64,000 nucleotides of DNA from positions 24,374,855-24,438,854 of the forward strand of contig CM060849.1 of assembly GCA_030737835.1 (NCBI GenBank), given 5' to 3'. This stretch comes from Acorus gramineus (taxonomy: Eukaryota > Streptophyta > Magnoliopsida > Acorales > Acoraceae). This document shows, piece after piece, positions 23,821-35,377 of the stretch. How positions within the stretch are numbered: position 1 is the stretch's first letter; each line of letters opens with the position of its first letter. The notes under the pieces were generated by a model. The model was given only the letters and a program-made list of their open reading frames with translations. It did no database searches and was not told where the DNA came from. A program made the translations under genes and the position numbers.

Positions 23821-24054
23821 ATGGGAAATAAACCCACCAAACAGGAAGAAGGAGAGATTATGGTGAAGGCCATGCCTCCAATGGACCGGGCATATGTTAA
23901 GTGGCTCACGCGTGATGTTGAAAGGTTGCACGGTTTCGTTCCAAAGAGGCCACGCGCGATAAAGCCTCCAGACCATTACATTGAGTACATGCAACTGTAT
24001 GGCTGGATGGACCTGGATTTGGATGATCCTGACCTCGCCCACCTCTTTAAATAA
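23821..24054 (+). CDS. Small conserved-looking plant protein of unknown function, 77 residues
   Basis: ORF of 77 residues starting MGNKPTKQEEGE. Gly2 with Thr6 fits the N-myristoylation consensus, so membrane attachment is possible. The rest is highly charged and compact: MPPMDRAYVKWLTRDVERLH, then a Pro/Arg-rich FVPKRPRAIKPPDHYIEYM and an acidic end MDLDLDDPDLAHLFK. There is no membrane segment and no domain I can name. The text feels like a conserved plant small protein, but I cannot assign a function. Gene signs around it are good: G-boxes and TATA at 21712-21747, a CT-rich leader and a splice acceptor 37 bases upstream. Codon use is normal and the 3' side becomes AT-rich at once. The start is the first ATG after the acceptor. 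Confidence 0.75.
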   Translation: MGNKPTKQEEGEIMVKAMPPMDRAYVKWLTRDVERLHGFVPKRPRAIKPPDHYIEYMQLYGWMDLDLDDPDLAHLFK

Positions 24055-25075
24055 GCAGAAGTTTCAACAAATGTTGTAATAGATTGTGTCATAACATTTT
24101 TCGTACATTTTTGCGGATCAGTATGTGTGTTTCTGCGTGTGAATCCAGCTTGTATGGGATGCTTGGATGCATAAACATAATGCCTTCCGTGTTCTTCCAG
24201 ATGTTTGTGCATGCATAGTATGAATGGTTCAATCATGTGTGTCTGACCCTCTTCTAAATTTTCATATATTGCAATAATAATCAGATATTTAAAATGGAGA
24301 TTTTCACGGGAACCTTTATGATGGAGTGTTGTTAAATGCGGTACATGGAGATAACTCTAAAATATATATCTTGTTAGAAATATTTTTATATTTTTATATC
24401 CATTAGTCATAAAAGTGTGTAAATTTTTCTTTAAATGCATCGATATTATTTTTTTATTTTTAAATCATAATATTTTTATTTTTGAATCATAATATGTGCC
24501 AACTATATATGAGGCGTAATGAAAGAGTAATATTATGAAATCTTCTTTTTTATGGAAGGTGTGTACTTATGGTGCATGTATTTTTATAAAAAGAAATTGA
24601 GTATATATTTCAACCAAATATATAACATTTATATTTATAAGTAATAGTAAATCACATGTTTCATCTAATGAAATATATACCTCCCTAGATAAATAAAACG
24701 ATAGACATGATAAAAACAAGAGGCTATTACACTATATCATTATCTAAAACTATAAAATGTTTCATTATAAGATGTTTCATTACATGTTTCATTTTTTTTT
24801 AAGAAACTATATATTTCGTTACATGAAATATATAAAAAATAAAAAATAACACGTAGATGACTTCATCCCTCACATTCATGGAAAGTCAAAAGAAATGACA
24901 ATGAAGCTCCACAATAACATTAAGATGGTGGCCAGTGCGATAATTATTTTATTAAAAAGAACAATAGTTGCAGAATCCATCAACACTCAAGACATCCTTC
25001 TAAAACTTACACCAAGAAACTAGGTCTCCCAGTGATCCAGAATTTTAGATTATACATCACTACCAACACATCTTC
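24055..25075. other. Intergenic region between convergent genes
   Basis: The first 250 bases are the likely 3' UTR of the plus-strand small gene, and the last 150 the 3' UTR of the minus-strand peroxiredoxin. The middle is AT-rich with several ATATATTTCATT-like short repeats (24600-24850). No gene is seen. Confidence 0.5.
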
Positions 25076-28000
25076 TCATAGAGCTGCCGCGAAATATTCC
25101 TTGCTGAGCTTCGGGTCGGGCTTCATAGATTTCTCCCCAGGCTTCCACCCAGCTGGGCAGACCTCGTCGGGGTTCTCTTGAACATATTGCAATGCCTATG
25201 GAAATAAGAAGAGGTCAATAACACAACCAAGGCGGACTATTGTTTTCAGTGTCAACCCTAATTTGATGCACTTGCTTACCTGAAGTGTTCGCATGGTTTC
25301 ATCTACGCTCCGACCAATTGCGAGGTTGTTAATGGTAGAATGTTGAATCACTCCCTCTTTGTCGATGATGAAAAGGCCTCGCAGAGCAATTCCCTGTTAG
25401 ATAAAACAGTGAATAGCAGGCAGGCATGTTAATCCATATGAGATATACAATACAATGTAACATCAACTAGGAAATCCTCAAGAATTCATTTTCTTGAATA
25501 ATAATGTTTAGTTACCTCATCTGGGATTAGAACATTATATGCTTTAGAAATTGATTTGGTCACATCTGAAACCAATGGATATTTTAGATCTCCAAGTCCA
25601 CCAGACTTCCTGTCCGTCTGGACCCATGCCAGATGGGAAAACTACACAGATAAAAAAATATATAATAGTCAATACACCAAGGAAAGCTAATCTCGGTCAG
25701 AACAAACAGCATTGACCATTTTTTTTTATAATCACAGAGTGCATCACCTGATCAAAGACTTGTACATGTTGATTCGCTTCATTGAAAAAATATTTAGGGG
25801 AAACATCTTAAAGCAAAATTTACTTAATTTTTAGTAAATATAACTACCAGATGCATGTTCTAAAATTCACTTAAACATGTGCATAATGAGCCTTGAATGA
25901 AGCTTACATAAACTAGCCCAGTGTTTCACTACACGAAAACAAAGGCAGTAAAATGATGTATATGAGATGGCACTGTGCTCGTTCGAAAAAACTTCTCAAT
26001 CTTAAATGATGTTAGAACTGATGCAGAATGTCAATACGTGCAAAAAAAATTGTTGTAATCACTTGCTCAGCAAGTCTCATCAAGAAGAAAGAAGGTCCCT
26101 AAAAGAAAGGATGCAAGCAAAATAAAAAAAAAAAATCCTTTGACAGTTGGATATTTAGAGTGCGTTTGGTATTACGATTAAGGGTGCGATTGCGATTTCA
26201 ATCTTCACGTGGGTTTAAATGTAAACCAAACAACATTTTTTTCTCGAGTTTTCAAAATTAGCCACCCGTGATTGTGTGTTAAATTTCCCCCAAAAACCCA
26301 GTTTTGAAAAGCTCCCCAGATGAGCTTCCACTAATCGCTGGATTGAAAACCCCAAAAAACGTGAGGTGAAATGACTACTATACCCATCTCCTTTTACCAA
26401 AATTTCAAACATATAAATATCAATCACCCCAAAATCTGTCCTCTCTCTCTCCTCAAAAACAGGCACTGCCGCACGTCTCTCTCATATCTACATCGCACAA
26501 ATGAAACCCTAACTGCAACTCCCTCTCTCTCTCTCTCTCTCTTCTCCCTCTCTCTCTCTCGTTTCCCTCTCGCACATGCCTCTCTCTCGTCTCTCGTTCG
26601 CACAAATGAAAACCCCCAAATCGAGGTGAAGTTGGGTGTCGACAAAGGCGGCGCGAGCAGGTCCACCTCTTCTTCACGGCAGCGGCGACGATCCTCATCG
26701 GACGGCCGGGATTGGGTGCTCTCATGTGTAGGATCGCCCTCGACCGTCCGATCGTTGTGTCAGATCTGATGGGAAGGGGAAGGGACAGTGGAGAGGGGTG
26801 ATGGTGGAGGGATTTAGGGCATTTTAGGTTTTGAGTAGCTTCCTTTCCAAACAAAACATTGGGTTTGAAGAGCTGATTTTATATTTTGCATTACTTCACC
26901 AAACATGATTCCTAAAAGCTTGCTCTAGTACCTAGTGATTGAAAACATATTCCAATCGCAGCTTTTGTTAAATCGCAGATTTACAAACCCATTACCAAAC
27001 GCTGCCTTAGTCCTCTCCGCCCATAATGCTAGTACAGCAGCTATATGCAATAATTTACACTCTTGCAGAAAAGAGATTCACCAAAGCAACCCAGTTCTCA
27101 GAGCGAACTGCTGCTTCCACAGAAGATGATTATAGATGTAATCTCAGGTTTTTCCATCAATACATTGTGTTCATTTGGATAGGACAGCAGTTTCGTTTCC
27201 TAGAAAATCATGGAGGCTCTGTGAACTCTAGAGCAATAGCTGAAGAAGAACTGCTTCTCTTTAAACTCTAGCATTCAATGGCACTCATTATGAAAAGAAA
27301 GTTAGACTAAACTCTGCAATATTGGTCATAACTAGAAGTCAGTTAAGAATTTACTGAAGTCACTTAATATGCACGTCAAGAGCTTAATGATCTAAGCATT
27401 AAATTCTCCTTGTCTTGCAAACTGCTGTTCTACTAGTTTCAGCTGATCTTTTTCTCCCCTTTACTTTTTGGTTAACCTCTGATGACTAAGGTTAAGTTAT
27501 CCTAAATTTGGATTGAGACTTCCTCTTCTAAGGTTTCTATTCACTACCCCATGCCAATGGTGATTGATAATGTCTTACATGCAGCCTGGTGAAAAGTAAG
27601 TTATTCATAGCAAAAAGAGATGGCCTTCAACTATACTGTAATAAACCATTCAGACTGACAAGATAATGAACACGACATAGAAAGGGCATTTAAGTAGTTT
27701 CGCTTACCACACTGTCAACCGAAACACCCAATATCTCCGTGTTTAGCTTCTCAAAATCCACATGTCTATCACTGAAAGCAGTAATCTCTGCAGTCAAGAG
27801 AAGAAATATAAACACTGCAGTTAGAATGAATTTTTTTAGCATTTAGGTTTGACGGAAGCATAAAGAGGTTCTGTTTCATAAGTACTTTGGGAGTAGACCT
27901 TACCAGTAGGACAAACAAATGTAAAATCCAATGGATAGAAGAATAATATCACATACTTCTTTCCAATATAATCTGAAAGTTTGACCTGTAAGAGTGCATT

Positions 28001-30178
28001 GTTGATTAGAATAGTGGTCATTTTTTTTACCATTTCTGACTGGTTGGGAAATGAAAGTTTTAGCATGCCCTCACTTTGATAAGTATGCAATTTCAATCTA
28101 ACAATTGAAAAATTAAATAGATAATTGACATAAGTTTTCTCAGTACTTTTAAATGACAAATGTAATAAAATGGGCAGAGGCAGTCATGAATTTGGACACA
28201 AACACGAGATGTCACTCAAAGTTCCCCCGCAGGAACATATATGTATGTCTGAGTTCCATCCAACACATAACAGTCTTATGGGCACGTGAAGTAATCTAGG
28301 AAGAGAATGCTTGCAATTTAATTGCTTACAAATTTGTGGTTTAATAATCCACATACATTTTTCTTATTTTAATGCAACAACAAATGAAGCCTTGACATGC
28401 TATACAAATACGCATGCCAAAAAGGATATATGTTACAAGTAAGACAAGCATCATTCATCAAAAGAAAATTGACAATGTTTACCTCTATTTGAATACTCCA
28501 ACACATAGACATGTATGCATACAACTTAATGACTATTAGAAATAGGTAAATCTAACCCCATATGTTAAAGCAGATGTGTAACAAATCAAGAAAAAGGATA
28601 ACACCACATGAATTGAACTGAAAAAAAAAAAACTTTTTGCAAGAGCGAAGTATAGAAAGAGAACACAAATTAGTTTCTTTGTTAATCATGAAGCAGATCA
28701 AGAAATCAAACCCCATAAGGAGTAAAAAAAATGCGTATCAATTGAAGGAATAAAACAGAATTATACAAATGCAAGTTATAATTATTTTTCTTGTACATTT
28801 TACAAACCACATAAATTATACAAGATCAAGAAAGTTTTACAAAAGTAGAGAATTTATTTTTCTATTCAGTTATATTAGGTAAATAACTTAAACTCATGCA
28901 CAATCAAAACAACCGCATTTTTCAAGGGATATATATATGATGTTAATTATGTACCGCCCACAAAAAAATAGCATATGTGATGAAAAAATGCATGCTCTGT
29001 CAGAAGCCAACATTGATAACACCACCTAGAGTTTGAACCACATATACAAGCACATACATTGATAAATTCTTGATCAAAAACAGCTTGGGCTTCAAAATCA
29101 GGAGCTGGGTTTCCAACCAATGGAAGCGAACTCTGCACAGAAACAAAAGCATAGATAAACAAACAAGTTCCTAATAAAAGAAATAAATGAAAACAAATCA
29201 AGGCATGACCCTTGTTTAGATAAACCTCACACAGTGCACAATAACACAAGTATTATTTTAGTCTAGTTAAAATTCTAATGAAATTCCACCAAAAAAAAAA
29301 AAAATCCTACCCAAAAAAAATGCCATGTGCTTTTATCAAATGAAATGCATATAAAATAATCATTTTAGGAGCTTCAGATCCATTCAGATCTCACAAATAT
29401 AATCAAAATGACCACGAAAAATTTAAATTCAACATCTTGAAATACCTACATTGAATTCAACTACATCTCAAATGAAGTGATTGAAAACATTGGCACACAC
29501 AACAATTCTCAAAATCCACAAAAAATCTCCTTCAAGAGCTAACCCACATGGACAACTATTCCTCCTCGGGAAGAATTTTTTATGTTAAAAATCCCCAAAT
29601 CAATGAAAAGATTATCCATTTTCAACTTACATTTCAAGCTATTTCAAAATTCACATTTTCAACTCAACAACATCTCAAATGAAATTTAAACATCAACGCG
29701 CACAACAATTCTAAAATCCACGAAAATCTCTTTTTCAAAAATAATCCCAATTCGCGAACAAAAAATCACAATTTTTTCCTCCTCAAGAATAAAACTTTTA
29801 CCACAAAAATCCCAGAACAATGAAAAAATTATCCATTTTAAATCAAAATTCGAACTAACAACAAAAACCCACTTCAAAACAAATACAGTCCAATCAAACC
29901 AACCAACTACCCCCCCCCCCCTCTTCCTTCCAACCAAATCCACCAAAAGACCGTACCGCATTGACGACGAAGCTCCTCGCAGAGGAAGAGACGGCCTTCC
30001 GATTCGCACGCGCGCGGTGGGTCCTGAGGCGGAGGCCGTCGAAGGACGTCGGGACGGATAGGGTCCGACATGAGAGGGACCTCGGCGGAAGGGGGACCAG
30101 GGAGGAGGACACGGAGGTGTTGCGGGAGGCGAACGAGGCGGGATTCGAGGAGATGATCGAAGTAGCCGAGGAAGCCAT
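25076..30178 (-). CDS. BAS1: Chloroplast 2-Cys peroxiredoxin (BAS1 type)
   Basis: Seven exons join in frame: 30178-29957, 29132-29058, 27985-27904, 27787-27708, 25641-25516, 25393-25280, 25195-25076. The product is 272 residues. Residues 1 to about 73 form a Ser/Arg-rich plastid transit peptide. The mature part begins near [18 protein letters not shown]. The peroxidatic Cys is in FTFVCPTE (Cys124) and the resolving Cys in [11 protein letters not shown] (Cys246). GGLG (167-170) and the C-terminal KEYFAAAL are both present; in eukaryotic enzymes this pair makes the active site easy to over-oxidise. Known: the enzyme is a thiol peroxidase of the stroma, reduced by NTRC or thioredoxins, acting on hydrogen peroxide and alkyl hydroperoxides. 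All exon phases close and no damage is seen. Intron 4 (about 2.07 kb) holds a transposon. Confidence 0.97.
26158..27006. mobile_element. 849-bp TTA-flanked non-autonomous element inside peroxiredoxin intron 4
   Basis: It begins GAGTGCGTTTGGTATTACG and ends CCCATTACCAAACGCTGCC, so the ends are imperfect inverted repeats around a shared GCGTTTGGTA. TTA flanks both sides (26155-26157 and 27007-27009), as in PIF/Harbinger-type elements. The inside is odd for a MITE: a (CT)n tract at about 26520-26580, then a GC-rich block with CGGCG-type words at about 26640-26800. No transposase is seen. The ORFs in it are not supported as genes. Confidence 0.75.
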
Positions 30179-30471
30179 GGCGACTGAAGAGGCCTCTCTC
30201 GCTCTCTCTCACGTTCGCGCGTTCGCTCGGTCTCTGGTTCCGATGCGAGAGTGTGTGATAGGGCTTATGCGGGGGTTTTGGAGGGTGGAGGATTAAAATA
30301 ATGAATAATTGGAGTAATGGACGGCCCAGATTTTTAAAAAAAATATTGTTGTGTGAAACCAACCGGTGACCTAACCCAGCTTGGCCTGTCGCATTCCGGT
30401 GATTTTGACATGGTAAAGTTGATAAAAAAGTTGATAAATAATGTGAATGGAAATCTTTTCTATGTACTGTA
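30179..30471. promoter_or_regulatory. Likely promoter and 5' UTR of the peroxiredoxin gene
   Basis: Upstream of the minus-strand ATG lies a CT-rich leader (GAGAGAG on the plus strand at about 30195-30210) and a GC-rich stretch to 30290, then AT-rich DNA. No TATA box could be fixed with confidence. The MITE at 30472 begins about 290 bases upstream of the start codon. Confidence 0.4.
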
Positions 30472-30703
30472 CAGCGTTTGTTGGCCAGTGGGATTGTAAA
30501 ATTGATTTAACGTGAATGTTGGATTTAAAATTGATTATGGAAGAATACGTCTCTCCTAAGCTTCTAAAAATTATTATTTTTTAACATTATTTATCTATAA
30601 TTTTTTTGTAACAAGTTGATACAATAAAACTGTTTGGTTATATGATTACAGAAGTAACTTCCTGCATACGTAAAAACTGTTTAATTGCGCAACCAAACGT
30701 TGT
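30472..30703. mobile_element. MITE of the GCGTTTG type, partner of 36474-36703
   Basis: Begins CAGCGTTTGTTGG and ends ACCAAACGTTGTG. Its inside shares TGTTGGATTTAAAATTGATT and CTCTCCTAAGCTTCT-like text with 36474-36703. A partial extra copy of the left end (GATTGTAAAACTGATTTTAG) follows at about 30712-30900. Non-coding. Confidence 0.6.
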
Positions 30704-30933
30704 GCTTGGTTACACGATTGTAAAACTGATTTTAGATAAAAGTTAAATTTAAAATTGATTTTGCAAAGAATTACCTTTCCACAACTACTCGAAAACTCAG
30801 GTTTTGACATTTTTTTTCACAAAAATATGTATGTAGTTTTTTTTCCCAGTTTATCTGTTTGAAAAATAGATTTTAGAAAATAAGCTTCCTATAAATCCAA
30901 AAACTGTCTAAACTCATTTCTAAACGAAACCTG

Positions 30934-31142
30934 AGGGTCTGTTTGGAACCATGTCCCGGAACAGTGCGTTCAAAAAAATCCCACTCGCAGTGGACAATTA
31001 TTTTTTTTAAGGCGTTGAAAACTTGCCCAAAAATACTCTTCAAATGCTAATATTGAACAAGCAACGCAAACGCTATTTTTCCTTTTGGATGGGAGGTAGC
31101 ATCTAGTGGTGTTTGCTAACGTAAACTCATCCCAAACGGATC
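30934..31142. mobile_element. Short PIF/Harbinger-like MITE
   Basis: Ends read GGGTCTGTTTGGAACC and, in reverse complement, GGATCCGTTTGGG. TGA and TAA lie outside, close to the expected TWA duplication. It is about 209 bp and non-coding. Confidence 0.5.
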
Positions 31143-31380
31143 CTAAGTTCCTTTTTAGATCTATTGTAATAATTTTTTGGTTGTGGATTCCCTGAAAGTA
31201 AAAATGTAGTGTAAAATGAAAAAATATGTCACACGTTTTCCTTGTTAAAAAAACATTCATAACACGCTCAAACAACACCTTGAAAAATGGACGTCACAAC
31301 CTAACCGTTTGTCTACAAAAATATTATAATATCGTCAAACAATTCATAAAAATACCCGCTATGTCCTTCAAACGGGTCCT

Positions 31381-31910
31381 AACCTCCGTATGGAGTGTGA
31401 TATTAGGTTATTTGCTCCCAATAACTATACTGGGATAGATAACAATCCAGGTTGAATAAGCAACTTTTTGTTTGGTTGTCTTTTTTGTTATTTTCATTGG
31501 AAAACGTAAAAATGATTTTTTTGTTGTTTGGTTCACCTTAGATAAAGTGATGATTAATGGTTGATAAGAGATGAATAAGAGTTTATGATTTTTTAAATGA
31601 CAATTATACCCCCTGGGAATAGTGTGAGAGATATATGATTGATTTGATAGATGTGACAGTTTTTGGAATCTGTGTGAGTCTGTTAGGTGAGATAAATTTT
31701 TTAAAATGACAGAGAAGGGTATTTTTATCCATTGGCATAGATAAGCCTTGATAAACAATTTCACATTTTCCTTAGAATAGTTATCAGGCTTTATCCTAAC
31801 TTATCCAGACATAACTATCGGGATTTATTCTATCAAAACAAACAACTTTTTTTTAGCTATTTTCATCTATTCTTCATTATTCTTGCCTTATGTTCCACGC
31901 CATATGGGGG
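31381..31910 (+). mobile_element. MITE, unit 1 of a direct pair
   Basis: Nearly the same sequence recurs at 31967-32487, with shared phrases such as GGGATAGATAACAATCCAG and TAAATGACAATTATACCCCC. The unit starts near ACCTCCGTATGG and ends near CCATATGGGGG, a short terminal inverted repeat. It is non-coding, and an inverted relative lies at 4796-5221. Confidence 0.75.
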
Positions 31911-31966
31911 GGTAAGAGATTGTTTATTCATAGATAGTGAGATGAAGATCAAAATTTATATGAATT

Positions 31967-32487
31967 AACCCCCCTATGAGGTGTGACATTAGGTTATTCG
32001 CCCTCGATAGCTATACTGGGATAGATAACAATCCAGGCTGAATAAGCAACTTTTTGTTTGGTTATCTTTTTTGTTATTTTTATTGGGAAACGTAAAAATG
32101 ACTTTTTTGGTATTTGGTTCACCTTGGATAAAGTGATGATAAATGGTTGATAAGGGATGAATAAGAGTTTATGATTTTTTAAATGACAATTATACCCCCT
32201 GAGAATAGTGTGAGAGATATATGATTGATTTGATAGATGTGACAGTTTTTGAAATCTGTGTGTCTGTTATGTGAGATAAATTTTTTAAAATGACAGAGAA
32301 GTGTATTTTTATCCATTGGCATAGATAAACTTTGATAAACAATTCCACCATTTCCTAAGAATAGTTATCAGGTCTTATTCTAGCTTATCCAGACATAACT
32401 ATCAAGATTTATTCTATCAAAATAAATAATTTTTTTTAACTATTTTTATCTATTTTTTATTATTTTTATCTTATGTTTCATGTCATA
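31967..32487 (+). mobile_element. MITE, unit 2 of a direct pair
   Basis: Second unit, with only scattered differences from 31381-31910. It starts ACCCCCCTATGAGG after TTA. The pair is separated by about 56 bases, so either one unit was duplicated or two copies inserted side by side. Confidence 0.75.
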
Positions 32488-32547
32488 CGACGTTAAGAAT
32501 ATAAAAATCTATTTAGATAAAGATTATATGAGAGAGAGTGTGTGTCT

Positions 32548-32590
<43 letters not shown>

Positions 32591-33278
32591 GGTGATACGG
32601 TGCATCCGTGCGACAATGAAGACTAGGTGGGGCCCAAACCCAGACTGTCCATTAGGGTTTAGATACGTTGAACTAGTAGCATCTAATGCGTTAAATTTTA
32701 CAGGTATCTAAGTAGTTTTAGAAATGAGTTTAAAAAAATAATTTTTTATTTAAAATTATTAATATACTTTGATTTTTTTAAAAAATAATGTTAAAGATAG
32801 TCGGCGCACCTTTTGAATTTAAAAATATCATAAATCTTATTTAATAAGATTTATGTTTTTATGAACAAATGGTATATATTTTCATGATGCATTATATGCA
32901 TGAACCTTCCGAATAAAAAACATGAAATATTGCTAACATGATATATAACTTTCTGCACGGTGATCAAATTATATGGATTGTCAAAAGCTACCTCAGACTT
33001 CAAATTTGGACTTGAAAACTCTGGCTTTGATAAAAGCTGCTCTATGCGAACTCCCTTGATACATACATAGAGTTGCAATTCTCCCTCAGAATTTGCTCAA
33101 AAAAAGCCTTTGCTTTCTATCTACAACAGTTATCATAAAAATTCTCAACGTACATTGGAAATTATATCAACCATGAAGAAATATAGACATCACTGGCAAC
33201 TTAAACCAAAACCAAAACATGGGTGTTCTGTGTGTGTTAAGAGAATAGAAAGTTTGGAAGAGTTTGGTCTCTGGTCAG
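32488..33278. other. Spacer with a (GA)n tract and 3' flank of the DUF1279 gene
   Basis: It holds a (GA)n microsatellite at about 32549-32587. After that it is AT-rich, and the last 150 bases are probably the 3' UTR of the minus-strand DUF1279 gene. No gene is seen. Confidence 0.5.
32549..32587. repeat. (GA)n microsatellite
   Basis: About 19 uninterrupted GA units, next to a shorter GAGAGAGTGTGTGTCTG tract. Confidence 0.9.
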
Positions 33279-35067
33279 TCACTTGTCATCATGATCTCCA
33301 ATTTTCTTCTTCCCAATCCAACCAGCCACAATGGGAGTAAGGGCTACCGTCGGAGGAAACCTTATCGGTGATGCTGCCTTGTGCGCCGCGTACGCTAGCG
33401 CGAATGTCCCCACTTTCTGCCCCGCTGCATCCGTCTGTATCCCTACCTGAGCGATGAAAGAATTAAAATTCATGTTACTGGTGACTCATGTGGATTTGTA
33501 GGACGTTTTGCAACTACAAGTCCCTTACACAACTATTAATAGTCAATGTTGATACACATTAATCGATTTTTTACTCCCGTCTACAACTTAGAAACAGTCT
33601 CCCAGCCATCTATACTCTGCAATGGTATTGCATACTACACTATTACAATGAATGAAATATAATGTTTTTTTTCAAAGAAATATTATATTAGTGTATATCA
33701 ATGTATATTTCATTTTTTATAACAATATTTATTTCAATAAACATTATACATTTTTTTAAAAAAATAAAATTGATGAATATTGTAGACGAGGTTGCATGCA
33801 TGCTGGACATATCATTTTTCGTTAACCTATAGAAAAACTAGGTCAACATGCGCACAAATTGACTACGGACCAAAGACACAAGAACTCAACCCACAAGACA
33901 ACCTCAAATGCAATCCACACTCTTTTTTATTTTTTTTAAAATGATATACAAAATCTAATGAGGTATATACATTTATACAAGATGGAGTATATATACAAAT
34001 GAATTGCATGGACTTATTTATAGAGTATGTAAAAAAATTTCTCATATACCTCATTACGGTAAGTGCAGGTAACTAACCAGACATATTGGGCTATAAAGGG
34101 GTTATAAAATGGCTCGAGTGTAACAAAGCTTTTTTTTTTTTTTTGTCAATCCACAGCAAGAATTGATCTTGAGTCTCCTCAAAGGAGAGCAATGCCCCTC
34201 TACACCCTTGTATCTAAATTTTTACAACTCAGATATTTCACATGTATAAAGATGATTAAAGTAAAGGTGTAGGCGAACGATTGTAAATTCTTCTAAAATA
34301 ATCAATGTTACAATGTAACAAAAGCACGAGCAGTTGGGGTTCAAAAAGTTTATGTTTCGAATGAATGGAGGATCACATTATAAAAAATAAAATAATCTAA
34401 TAACAAATAAAATTGATTAATTTTTAACCCAAAGATTAATACAAAAGTAAATAGCAACCACATGATCTTTAACCAAAGATTAATAATTAGAAGGCACATT
34501 AGAATTTTTAAAGATTATTTTTTTTTTAGTGAAGAGAAATCCCAACATCAATCGATGCGAGAGAGAGAGAGAGAGAGAGAGATGAACTGACCTGATGCAG
34601 CAAACCCTGGACGTCGATTCCGGCGGAGACGAGGAGATAACACATGGAGAACGAAATCAACGACAGAGTGATCGACGTCGCCAGGTACGCCCCGCCGTAC
34701 TTCGCCAGTAGCTCCTTCGCCTGATCCCCCTTCGACTTCCCCCCCTCCGCCTCCCCTTCTTTAGACCTCAAGATCTGAATCCACACAAAAATTAATTAAA
34801 GGAATCTTAAATTCACCGGCGGAGAACCGCATCGGATGTTGGGGTGGGGTTCACCTTCCAGAGGCCGAATTCGAGGCCGAGCTTCTTGGTGATCTCTTCC
34901 GGGGAGGAAGGGGAGGTCGATCGGACGGTTGGGGGTTCTTTGGTCTTCTCTTGGACGGATCTGATGGTGGTCGGGTTACGGGTGGGGAGGTGATGGGGTT
35001 TTACGCGGAGGAGGGGAGGTGAGGTTAAGCGATTGAGTGGGGCTGTGAGAAGCGAAGCCGACGCCAT
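33279..35067 (-). CDS. DUF1279 (FAM210-like) protein, predicted plastid membrane protein
   Basis: Three exons join in frame with GT-AG ends: 35067-34855, 34774-34592, 33446-33279. The product is 187 residues. Residues 1 to about 50 are basic and Ser/Thr/Pro-rich, fitting a plastid (or mitochondrial) transit peptide. The mature part has LGLEFGLWK at the first junction. A Lys-rich stretch and LLAKYGGAYLATSITLSL follow, the recognisable DUF1279 core. One membrane segment is likely at 101-122 (LATSITLSLISFSMCYLLVSAG). The C-terminal part contains AYAAHKAASPIRFPPTVALT and PIVAGWIGKKK, also typical. Known: FAM210/DUF1279 proteins are small organelle membrane proteins; the plant role is not established. 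Length and motifs are complete. Intron 2 contains a (GA)n tract close to its donor. Confidence 0.9.
34560..34582. repeat. (GA)n microsatellite next to an intron donor
   Basis: About 11 GA units, lying about 10-32 bases inside intron 2 of the minus-strand DUF1279 gene, where they read as a CT tract after the donor. Confidence 0.85.
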
Positions 35068-35377
35068 TGAAGGTGGTGAGAGCGAACGAGAGAGGTTTTC
35101 CTTTTTGGGGAAGATAAGAGAGTTTTGGAAAGAGACGGAAATGACCTTGATATTTATGCAAATGATAGCAATGTGTTTGGGGCTTTATTTATGTTTGAGG
35201 GTTACTCTGGTCATTTGGTAATGGTTTTCTTCATGAGGTGGGAAGATTGACAAGTAGCTGGGCTTGGGAGCACAGGTGGTGTGTGGACCGTTGGTTCACA
35301 AATGTGTGTTTTTGTGATGGGTGGTGTGGGTTTTGCATTTAAACCCAAACCTATCTTCAGTTGACGGTCATCTTTAT
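35068..35377. promoter_or_regulatory. Likely promoter region of the DUF1279 gene
   Basis: About 310 bases between the minus-strand ATG at 35067 and the large foldback element. On the minus strand it contains an A/C-rich leader. No TATA box could be fixed. The nearby transposon limits the upstream region. Confidence 0.35.

Noticed and set aside
26371-26854. ORFs of 80-133 codons on both strands in the peroxiredoxin intron
   Set aside because: They run through (CT)n/(GA)n and GC-rich repeats inside a transposon. All are low complexity and none shows a domain.
29961-30296. 111-codon plus-strand ORF over peroxiredoxin exon 1
   Set aside because: It is antisense to the transit-peptide exon, which has correct splice sites and frame.
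34126-34210. Possible third SINE near a T run
   Set aside because: The B-box is too diverged (GACTCAAGATCAATTC) and no A-box or matching body was found.
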